A stretch of 64,000 nt of DNA from assembly GCA_021851875.1 (NCBI GenBank), contig JAJZQI010000001.1, positions 145,511 through 209,510 on the forward strand, read 5' to 3'. The stretch's first letter is position 1. Every line of letters starts with the position of its first letter. Under the pieces are notes generated by a model. That model saw nothing but the letters and a program-made list of their open reading frames with translations. It searched no databases and was not told where the DNA came from. Positions 56,936-64,000 of the stretch are shown piece by piece. The position numbers and the translations under genes were made by a program. Source of the DNA: Pseudomonadota bacterium (GTDB lineage Bacteria; Pseudomonadota; Gammaproteobacteria; Burkholderiales; JAJZQI01).

Positions 56936-57591
56936 GCCCGTTGCAATTGCGCGCGGGGACGGCGAGGCAGTTGGCCGACTACGTGATGCACCAGCTTGAT
57001 CATCTGTTTCCACACGCCCCCAATGGGGCTGAACTCCTGCAAGCGCATGTGCCCGGCGCGCTCCAGCGCATCAAGCCGATTCTTTCGGCTTGCAAGGCGT
57101 TCCGACAAGACGAGTTCGATCACTTCAATTCCATGCAATATGCCACTTTCGTCTATTTGCTGGCCAACGAGTTGTGGCAGCATGGCGCGGAGCAAGAACA
57201 ATTCGCGCTGTGCGAAAGACTTTTTCTGCTGAACAAGGCGCTGGCCGGTCTGGATCTGTATTACAAAATTGCCATGCCGGAGGTGTTTTTCCTGTCCCAC
57301 GGCAGCGGCTCGGTATTGGCAAACACGGAGTACGGCAACAAGCTGGTACTCTTTCATAATGTGACGGTCGGGCGATACGGCGAGAGCCGGCCAACCATAG
57401 GGCAGCATGTCATCCTGTTTCCCGGCGTGATCGTTGCGGGCAATTCGATGATTGGAAATGGGGCGGTGATTTCTGCTGGCCTCAGCATTATCAACCAGAC
57501 GGTGCCGGACGATTGTGTGGTCTTTGCCGGCCCGGCGGGCCTGGTATTCAAGCCCAAGAAAAAGTCCTATGCGGCGGAATTCTTTCGCTGA
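56932..57591 (+). CDS. serine acetyltransferase-like (left-handed beta-helix) acyltransferase
   Basis: 219 residues. After an N-terminal helical half, hexapeptide repeats form the beta-helix from NKLVLFHNVTVGRYGESRPTIGQ through NSMIGNGAVISAGL; the family catalytic His fits LFHNVTVG. It resembles CysE/NeuD-type sugar or serine acetyltransferases. In this operon it may acetylate the deoxysugar or glycan. It overlaps the previous stop by 4 bases (ATGA). Confidence 0.82.
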   Translation: MSPLQLRAGTARQLADYVMHQLDHLFPHAPNGAELLQAHVPGALQRIKPILSACKAFRQDEFDHFNSMQYATFVYLLANELWQHGAEQEQFALCERLFLLNKALAGLDLYYKIAMPEVFFLSHGSGSVLANTEYGNKLVLFHNVTVGRYGESRPTIGQHVILFPGVIVAGNSMIGNGAVISAGLSIINQTVPDDCVVFAGPAGLVFKPKKKSYAAEFFR

Positions 57592-57630
57592 GCTGGCGGC
57601 GTCGACAATGAATGTTGGAAAGTCCTGTGC

Positions 57631-60600
57631 ATGAAGAACAAAAGTCCTCAATTGACCGTCGGTTTGCCTGTATTCAACGGCGAGAAGTTCGTCGGCAATG
57701 CGATCGAATGCATGCTGGAGCAGACTTATTCGGATTACGTCTTTATTATTTCCGATAACGCCTCCACCGATGCGACCCAGGATATTTGCCGTCAGTACGA
57801 GAAGTTCGACAAGCGCATCAAGTACTATCGTAATGAGCAGAACCTGGGGGCGGCCAAAAATTTCGAACTGCTCTACCAAAAGGTCGAGACGCCCTTTTGG
57901 ACGCCGATTTCGCACGACGATTATTTTTCCCTCAATTTTCTCGAAGCTTGCCTGAATAAGCTGATCGAGAATCCTGCCGTTGTTTTGGCGGCGCCGTCCC
58001 AGATTGCCGTGATTAACGCCAATGGTTTTATCAAGCGGGCCGAGAGCAATTTCAATACCACGGGCATGTCGCTGGCGGAACGCTTATGTCACATGCTCGA
58101 CCGGATCATGTGGGTATCGTTTTACGGCGTGAGCCGTACGCGCATATTTGGCGAGGTGTGGTCCAACATCGCGCCGTACAAAACGCGGTTTGGCGCGGAC
58201 GTGATCTTTTTGGCAGGGATGCTGCTCAAGGGCCAGATTGCCGCGGCGGAGGGTACAACATTTTTTTATCGGGAAGCGGATACCGAAAAGTCAGCGACGG
58301 TCTACGCACAGGATTTGCTGCCGGGGCAAGCCGTTGCCACGATGCCGTATACGGGACTGCTGGAATCGATTCTGGAGGTACTGTTTCTGTTCGCCGAGGT
58401 GCCGGTCGAGCAAAGAAAAACAATCAGCGATGCCCTTCTGCAGACAGTGCTAAAACAACCCAGCTGGGCGTACCAGCTTGACAGGGAGCAGCGTGCGCAG
58501 GAGGCCGCCACGCTGCCGCCCATGTCTTCCATCGTTACGCCGCCGGCGGTGGGGCCTGGGCCTGTCTTGCCTGCTGCGGCCGTCCAGTCCGCTCCTGTCC
58601 CTGCTCCTGTCGCAACCAGGACCGATGGGGTTGAGGCCGGCGGCAAATTCGGCATCAACGTGGTTGGGCATATTTCCGGCAATCTTGGATTGGGCGTTTC
58701 GGCCCGTAGCGTGGTCAAGTCGTTGCTGGAAAACAATATTCCCATTGCTATTTTTGACATCGATCCGGGACTGGGGCGCGGGCGCAAGGATCTGACTTTT
58801 GCCCAATATCACGTAAAGTCGCTGGATGAATTGGTTTACCCGATAACGCTGTTCATGATGCCGCCAACCATTGGTTGGCTGAAAGAGGCATTGCCCGGAC
58901 TGTTCCCCGCCGACAAGCTGCTGGTGGCGTACAGCATGTGGGAGCTGCCGGTTCTGCCGACGCCGTGGATGCAAGCGCTGGAGTCGTTTGATGTATTGGT
59001 GGCGGGTTCCGAGTTCATTCGGCATGCCTTTGAATTCAATTTGTCCAAAGTTCAGACAATTGTGACCAAGCATCCGCTCTACCTGCCCGATAACATTACG
59101 GGGGATCGGCAGCGATTCAGTCTGCCGGCTGATAAGACCATTTTCGTCACGGCTTTCGAGCCGAACAGCGATCCGGTCAGGAAAAACCCGCGCGGTGCCT
59201 TGCGCGCCTTTCTTGCCGCTTTTCCGGACGACGACTCGGTTTGTCTGGTGATCAAGATCAACAATGCCTATTCAGATGGGATTCTGCATCCGTCGGTGGT
59301 GGAATTGCAGCGCATTGCCAATGCCGATGACCGCATTGTCTTTGTTACAGCGAGCATGCCTTATATCGATGTGCTGGGACTTTATGCCTCCTGTGATGTT
59401 TTTGTTTCTCTGCATCGGGCGGAGGGGCTGGGGCTTGGGCTAATGGAAGCCATGGCGCTGGGAAAGCCGGTGATCGCAACCGGCTGGTCGGGCAACATGT
59501 CGTTTATGGATCACACCTGCGCCTGCCTGGTGCCCTATGTACTTATTCCCGTCAACGGCAGCATTCCTGCTTACACCATCGCGGAACTCGGGCGCGAGGC
59601 CAAGTGGGCGGAACCTTCGCTCGCCCATGCTTCGGCCTGGATGCGGCAATTGGCCGCCGCGCCCGAATTGCGTAATGAAATAGGGCAGGCAGCGGCCCGT
59701 GCCATGGCCATGCACCACAAGCAGGCCAGTGCCGCTGGATTTGTTTCCGAGTTGCATGCCATCTGGCAACACAAACAGTTTCTGCCGCATGCGGTTGAAA
59801 TTGACGAAGGCGCCGCTGCTCTTACTGGTCTGGGTGTGCTCGACCAAGCTTACCAGACATGGCGGAACAAGCATTCCATACAGGAAATCGACGCGCAGAT
59901 TCTGGCGGAACGAATGGTCATGAAATGGAAAACCAAACCGGTGTTCCATTTCGTCGTGCTGGTCGTGCAAGGACAGCAAAAAGCGCTGGCGGACGTGATC
60001 GACAATCTGTCGGCTCAAATGTACGGCAATTGGCGTTTGACTGTTGTGGCGGATTTCGCCTCGCCAGACGCGGCCTTCAATCAGTCCGATACATTGCAGT
60101 GGATACAGATGCAGTCCGAGTGGCCGCTGGCGGATGTGCTCAATGTTGTAGTGGATCGCCGCAAGGATGATTGGTTTAGCGTGACCGCGCCGGGATTTGC
60201 GCTGGAGCCGCAAGCCTTGCTGGTCTTGTCCAATTACATCAACGCGTATTCAGACTGGCAGCTGATTTATACGGACGAAGACCGGCTGGAGTTGCATGGC
60301 CGACATGCCGATGCGCGTTTCAAGCCGGAATTCAATCTCGAATGGTTGCGGGCAGCCAATTATATGGGGGATGTCATATTCTGCAGCGGGCGCGCGATTG
60401 ATGAAGTCGGCGGCTTTGCCGATTTGCCGGGCGCTTATCAATACGATCTGTCGTTGCGGCTTTATGAGCGTTTTGGCGGTAAGGGCATCGGCCATATTTC
60501 CGAAGTGCTGGTTTCCCTGACGCCGCAGTTCTGGTCCTTGGGTGACGCCGAAGGCGAGATGCAAGCCGTGCGCAGCCACCTTCAGCGCCTGAGCATCGAG

Positions 60601-62550
60601 GCTGAAGTGGTGGACGGTTATCAGCCCGGCACGCGCAGGGTGGCATACCAATGGAAAACCCGGCCGCCTGTTTCCATCATCATTCCCAACAAGGACAGTC
60701 TGGAGTACCTGCAGCCCTGTTTGCAGAGCGTGTTTGAGAAAACCCAATATCCCGTCTTTGAAGTGTTGGTGGTGGATAACGGCAGTACCGATCCGGATGT
60801 GCTGGAGTACTACGAGCTGATGTTGCGGCAGGAACCGCGTTTGCGGCTGCTGCGCGACCCGCAGCCATTCAATTTTTCGGCCATGAACAATCTTGCGGCG
60901 CGCGAAGCCAGGGGCGAGTATCTGGTGCTGCTCAATAACGATACCCAGATCGTGCAGGGTGACTGGCTGGCCCGTATGTTGTCGTACGGCCAGCGCCCGG
61001 ATGTAGGTGTCGTCGGAGCGCGTTTGGTGTATCCGGAAACGAGCGTGTTGCAGCATGCGGGTGTGGTGCTGGGCATGCAGGGGGTCGCCGACCACATTTT
61101 CAACGGCCAGCTCAAGATCGATGAACCGGGCTATCTCGGCCGGGCGCATGTGGACCAGGAATACTCGGCGGTCACCGCTGCCTGCATGCTGGTGCGAAAA
61201 GCCCTGTATGACCAGGTCGGCGGGCTGGATGAGGGAGCATTCAAGGTTTCGTACAACGACGTGGACCTGTGTCTCAAGATCGGTGCGCTCAATTACAAAA
61301 TCATCTGGACGCCGTATGCGACGGTCGTTCACCATGGCTCCGTTTCGCAAAAAGCATCGAACGTCGATCTGATGAAGCGGGCATTGAATGCCCAGCGGTT
61401 CGAGGCCGAGCAACACGCCATGCTGCGCAAATGGCTGCCGCAACTGGCCAACGACCCGGCCTACAATCGGCATTTGAGCCTGATGGCGCCGGACTGCCGT
61501 GCGGAAAGCAGCATCGTGGTCGATTGGGACCCCCATTTCCATGATCGCCAACGTATCCTCGGCGTGCCTTTGACCGGCGCCTCCGGCGAATATCGGGTGA
61601 TCAGTCCGTTCAGGGCGCTCAGCCGGGCCGGCCTGGCGCAAACCACCCTTATTCAGGCCGGCAAGATGTTTGAGACCCGCGTCATGCTGCCGGTTGAGCT
61701 TGAGCGCGCGGCGCCGGATGTGCTGGTCATGCAAGCCGCAGTGGATGACCGGCAGTTGCGCGCCCTGGATGAATTCAAACAATTCAACTCGGGTGTGAAG
61801 CGCATTTTTACCCTGGATGACTTGGTCACCCAGATTCCGCAGAAGAGCTCCTTCTACCGGCATTCGTACCGGGATGCCAAACCGCGGCTCAGAAAAGCGT
61901 TGAGCTTGTGCGACCGGGCAATTGTCAGCACCGAACCGCTGGCCGAGTTGTGCCGCCCCATGATCGAAGACGTCAAAGTGGTGCCGAACAGACTGGAAGC
62001 GGCAATCTGGGGCGGGCTCACTTCGCAGCGCGGGAGCGGCAAGAAGCCGCGCGTGGGCTGGGCCGGGGCGCAACAGCACGCGGGCGATCTGGCGTGGATT
62101 CAGGACGTGGTCAAAGAAACGGCGAATGAAGTCGAGTGGGTCTTTCTGGGGATGTGTCCGGATGAAATCCGTTCGTACGTGCATGAATTCCATGACTTCG
62201 TACTGTCGTTTTATGACTACCCGGCCAAATTGGCCAGTCTGAATCTCGATCTGGCCATCGCCCCGCTGGAAATACACGCGTTCAATGAGGCGAAGAGCAA
62301 TCTTCGTTTGCTGGAATACGGCGCCATGGGTTGGCCGGTGATCTGTACCGACATTTATCCCTATCAGACCAACGCCGCCCCCGTATGCCGCCTGCCGAAC
62401 AATGTGGGCGCCTGGGTGAATGCGATTCGCGAACGCATCTACGACCTGCAGTCCGCCTACCGGGAAGGCGACCGGCTCAAGGCCTGGGTGGAGCAGAACT
62501 ATATACTCGAGAATCATCTGGATGACTGGTTCGGGGCGCTTGCCCGCTAA
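57631..62550 (+). CDS. large multi-domain glycosyltransferase (GT2-GT4-GT2-GT2-GT4-like)
   Basis: 1639 residues. Modules: GT2 (about 7-265; GLPVFNGEKFVGNAIECML and SDNASTDAT); an Ala/Pro-rich linker (about 289-337); GT4 (about 340-717) with the EX7E motif E598-E606 in EGLGLGLMEAMALGKPV; a GT2-like module (about 770-1003; TDEDRLELHGRHADARFKP); a GT2 (about 1012-1250; VSIIIPNKDSLEYL, VVDNGSTDPDV, LNNDTQIV); and a C-terminal GT4/CgeB-like part (about 1360-1639; PRVGWAGAQQHAGDL, LRLLEYGAMGWPV). No membrane segments. It could assemble several sugars of one repeat unit. Other substrate order is unknown. Confidence 0.85.
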   Translation: MKNKSPQLTVGLPVFNGEKFVGNAIECMLEQTYSDYVFIISDNASTDATQDICRQYEKFDKRIKYYRNEQNLGAAKNFELLYQKVETPFWTPISHDDYFSLNFLEACLNKLIENPAVVLAAPSQIAVINANGFIKRAESNFNTTGMSLAERLCHMLDRIMWVSFYGVSRTRIFGEVWSNIAPYKTRFGADVIFLAGMLLKGQIAAAEGTTFFYREADTEKSATVYAQDLLPGQAVATMPYTGLLESILEVLFLFAEVPVEQRKTISDALLQTVLKQPSWAYQLDREQRAQEAATLPPMSSIVTPPAVGPGPVLPAAAVQSAPVPAPVATRTDGVEAGGKFGINVVGHISGNLGLGVSARSVVKSLLENNIPIAIFDIDPGLGRGRKDLTFAQYHVKSLDELVYPITLFMMPPTIGWLKEALPGLFPADKLLVAYSMWELPVLPTPWMQALESFDVLVAGSEFIRHAFEFNLSKVQTIVTKHPLYLPDNITGDRQRFSLPADKTIFVTAFEPNSDPVRKNPRGALRAFLAAFPDDDSVCLVIKINNAYSDGILHPSVVELQRIANADDRIVFVTASMPYIDVLGLYASCDVFVSLHRAEGLGLGLMEAMALGKPVIATGWSGNMSFMDHTCACLVPYVLIPVNGSIPAYTIAELGREAKWAEPSLAHASAWMRQLAAAPELRNEIGQAAARAMAMHHKQASAAGFVSELHAIWQHKQFLPHAVEIDEGAAALTGLGVLDQAYQTWRNKHSIQEIDAQILAERMVMKWKTKPVFHFVVLVVQGQQKALADVIDNLSAQMYGNWRLTVVADFASPDAAFNQSDTLQWIQMQSEWPLADVLNVVVDRRKDDWFSVTAPGFALEPQALLVLSNYINAYSDWQLIYTDEDRLELHGRHADARFKPEFNLEWLRAANYMGDVIFCSGRAIDEVGGFADLPGAYQYDLSLRLYERFGGKGIGHISEVLVSLTPQFWSLGDAEGEMQAVRSHLQRLSIEAEVVDGYQPGTRRVAYQWKTRPPVSIIIPNKDSLEYLQPCLQSVFEKTQYPVFEVLVVDNGSTDPDVLEYYELMLRQEPRLRLLRDPQPFNFSAMNNLAAREARGEYLVLLNNDTQIVQGDWLARMLSYGQRPDVGVVGARLVYPETSVLQHAGVVLGMQGVADHIFNGQLKIDEPGYLGRAHVDQEYSAVTAACMLVRKALYDQVGGLDEGAFKVSYNDVDLCLKIGALNYKIIWTPYATVVHHGSVSQKASNVDLMKRALNAQRFEAEQHAMLRKWLPQLANDPAYNRHLSLMAPDCRAESSIVVDWDPHFHDRQRILGVPLTGASGEYRVISPFRALSRAGLAQTTLIQAGKMFETRVMLPVELERAAPDVLVMQAAVDDRQLRALDEFKQFNSGVKRIFTLDDLVTQIPQKSSFYRHSYRDAKPRLRKALSLCDRAIVSTEPLAELCRPMIEDVKVVPNRLEAAIWGGLTSQRGSGKKPRVGWAGAQQHAGDLAWIQDVVKETANEVEWVFLGMCPDEIRSYVHEFHDFVLSFYDYPAKLASLNLDLAIAPLEIHAFNEAKSNLRLLEYGAMGWPVICTDIYPYQTNAAPVCRLPNNVGAWVNAIRERIYDLQSAYREGDRLKAWVEQNYILENHLDDWFGALAR

Positions 62551-62565
62551 TTCCGGCGGGGTGTC

Positions 62566-64000
62566 ATGATGAATGCCCAAGAGGACTTGGCCAAGGCAAT
62601 TTCAATGCACCTGGCGGGCCAGCTCGAGGCAGCCGCGGAGGCGTATCTCCGCCTGCTCGCCGGGCAGCCGGACAATGTCGATGCACTGTTTCTGCTGGGA
62701 ACCCTGCGGGTCCAGCAAGGAGCAATGAACGAGGCGCTGGCCGCCTTGTCCCGCCTTCTGCAGCTTAAACCGGATCATATGGATGGATGGGGGCAGCTGG
62801 CCGAGTTGCATCGCGCCACGGGACAGTTTGCCGCGGCGTTGCATTGCTACCGGCAAGTGCTGCAGCTGTCGCCGGATAATGCGGCTGCCCGCGCCGGCGA
62901 GGCCGAATGCCTGGCGGCGTTGGTAGCCGCTGCACAGCAGGCCATGCAGGCTGCGCTTGCTGCCTATCAGCGGCGGGATTTTCCGGCGGCGATTCAGTGG
63001 GCAAAGGAATCTCTGAATCACTATCCCAGTGCGGCGGCATGGAACAACCTGGGAGTGATGTATAAAGAGCAGGGCGATTGGCCGGCAGCCGAGGGTGCCC
63101 TGCAGGCCGCGGTCAACCTGGCGCCGGACTATGCCGAGGCATGGAGCAATCTGGGCAATGTCTATTGGGTGCAGCACCGTTACCGGGACGCTCTCGATCC
63201 ATACGATCGGGCGGTGCAACTGCAGCCGGATAATGCGGTTTCCTGGAATAATCTGGGCAACGGCCTGCAGGCGGCAGGGCGGCTGGATGCGGCTGTCGAG
63301 GCGTTTGAGCGGGCGCTGCAACTGGATCCCGACTTTGCCATGGCGCATTGGAATCATGCCATCGCTGCATTGCTCAAGGGCGATTACCGTACCGGCTGGA
63401 ATGAATACGAATGGGGCTTTGCGTGCGGGCTGCGGCCGCTGAAGTTTCAGCCTTTGCCGGTGTGGCAGGGGGAGCCCGGTGTGCGGCTGATCGTGTACGC
63501 CGAACAAGGCTTTGGCGATACCCTGCAGTTCGTGCGTTTTCTGCCCGCTTTGCAGGATAAGGTTGCGCAACTGGTTTTGGCCGTGCCGGTGGAATTGCAG
63601 CGTCTGTTGCAGCGTTCTTTCCCGGCCGTCCGGGTCGCGCCGGAGGCGCAGCTGAACAAGCGGGACTATGATGCCGTGCTGCCCTTGATGAGTCTGCCGC
63701 ATCGGCTGGGGCGGGTGGAGCCGGCCGATTTTTCCGCCGCAACGCCTTACCTGAAAGCCGATCCGGCGAATGCGGCGAGGTGGCAAGCGCGCCTGTCCCA
63801 ATTTGCCGGCGAACGGCTTGGCATTGCCTGGCAGGGCAGCCGCAAGCACAAGGGCGACGCCCTGCGCTCCATTCCGGCCGAGCGGCTGGCCGGAGCGCTT
63901 GCCGGCAGCGGGATTGCGCTGCACAGCCTGCAGGCGGGGCACGATGCGCCCGACGTGCCGCAGGGTGTGACGGACTGGCGGACAGAGATTCAAGATTTCG
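62566..64000 (+). CDS. TPR protein with GT9-like domain, 3' end outside window
   Basis: At least 478 residues from ATG 62566 (or 62569), after a GGCGGGG purine stretch. Seven or so TPR repeats (about 8-250; AWNNLGVMYKEQGDWPAAE, AWSNLGNVYWVQHRYRDAL, SWNNLGNGLQAAGRLDAAV) lead into a glycosyltransferase-9-like domain: NEYEWGF, VYAEQGFGDTLQFVRFLP and RLGIAWQGSRKHKGD, parallel to [12 protein letters not shown] of the gene at 51000. The gene runs off the end of the window, so its length and C-terminus are unknown. Start is 16 bases after the large glycosyltransferase. Confidence 0.85.
   Translation, partial: MMNAQEDLAKAISMHLAGQLEAAAEAYLRLLAGQPDNVDALFLLGTLRVQQGAMNEALAALSRLLQLKPDHMDGWGQLAELHRATGQFAAALHCYRQVLQLSPDNAAARAGEAECLAALVAAAQQAMQAALAAYQRRDFPAAIQWAKESLNHYPSAAAWNNLGVMYKEQGDWPAAEGALQAAVNLAPDYAEAWSNLGNVYWVQHRYRDALDPYDRAVQLQPDNAVSWNNLGNGLQAAGRLDAAVEAFERALQLDPDFAMAHWNHAIAALLKGDYRTGWNEYEWGFACGLRPLKFQPLPVWQGEPGVRLIVYAEQGFGDTLQFVRFLPALQDKVAQLVLAVPVELQRLLQRSFPAVRVAPEAQLNKRDYDAVLPLMSLPHRLGRVEPADFSAATPYLKADPANAARWQARLSQFAGERLGIAWQGSRKHKGDALRSIPAERLAGALAGSGIALHSLQAGHDAPDVPQGVTDWRTEIQDF

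Noticed and set aside
60250..62580. 776-codon open frame on the minus strand
   Set aside because: It mirrors the large glycosyltransferase, has no family motif and shares the His/Arg-rich bias of antisense frames.
62602..63993. 463-codon open frame on the minus strand
   Set aside because: It is antisense to the TPR protein starting at 62566, which has clear repeats.

Overview
The window is chromosomal DNA from a Gram-negative bacterium, most likely a betaproteobacterium (Nitrosomonadales-like; this placement is inference). The evidence is the gene order leuB-asd-fimV-truA-trpFBA-accD-folC-SPOR-cvpA-purF, the lolCD pair, and the lysS-prfB-recJ-rpfE block. I saw no rRNA, tRNA, CRISPR array, transposase or phage gene. 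The sequence is fairly GC-rich. The AT-rich islands are mostly promoter regions, for example upstream of fimV and yjbQ.

Layout. 1-13.9 kb is a housekeeping run on the plus strand: the end of leuB, asd, the polar hub protein FimV, an EcfT-like membrane protein, truA, trpF, trpB, trpA, accD, folC, a SPOR protein, cvpA and purF, many with overlapping stop and start codons. A strong two-way terminator closes it. 13.9-18 kb holds an orphan PhnD-like binding protein, a frameshifted gene relic, and a P-type ATPase that carries the cation-site signatures of animal Na+,K+-ATPase and is preceded by two overlapping leader mini-ORFs. 18-27 kb holds a 1210-residue PilZ/DUF1631/GGDEF/EAL protein with altered catalytic motifs, an AAA+ ATPase, a GNAT enzyme, a glutathione transferase, a stand-alone PCP_red-domain protein and a soluble PAS histidine kinase.

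27-33.9 kb is a patchwork of small metabolic genes: a FAH-family hydrolase, two unknowns, DinB-, NTF2- and RidA-like proteins, a Kv-type potassium channel, a beta-hydroxyacid dehydrogenase, and a nitroreductase divergent from an HxlR regulator. It also contains a flavin-reductase pseudogene with two homopolymer frameshifts, a 15-bp-arm palindrome, a 10-bp tandem repeat over the channel start codon, and a REP/MITE-like element that supplies the HxlR stop codon. 33.9-39.6 kb is lysS, a DUF486 gene, prfB with its programmed frameshift, recJ and rpfE. 39.7-45.8 kb is a four-gene signalling operon: membrane PAS kinase, Rcp1-like receiver, hybrid kinase and REC-EAL phosphodiesterase.

46-50.2 kb has yjbQ, lolC, lolD, a pyruvyltransferase-like gene and a DUF2062 gene. 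From 50.5 kb to the end is a surface-polysaccharide locus. It starts with the relic of an O-GlcNAc-transferase-type gene, then a TPR glycosyltransferase-like protein, then an overlapping operon for a CDP-glucose-derived 6-deoxy sugar (rfbF, rfbG, epimerase, C-methyltransferase, reductase), a LbH acetyltransferase, a 1639-residue multi-domain glycosyltransferase, and a second TPR protein cut by the window end. The operon probably makes a branched or methylated deoxysugar and attaches it to a glycan or glycoprotein; the product is inferred from gene families only.
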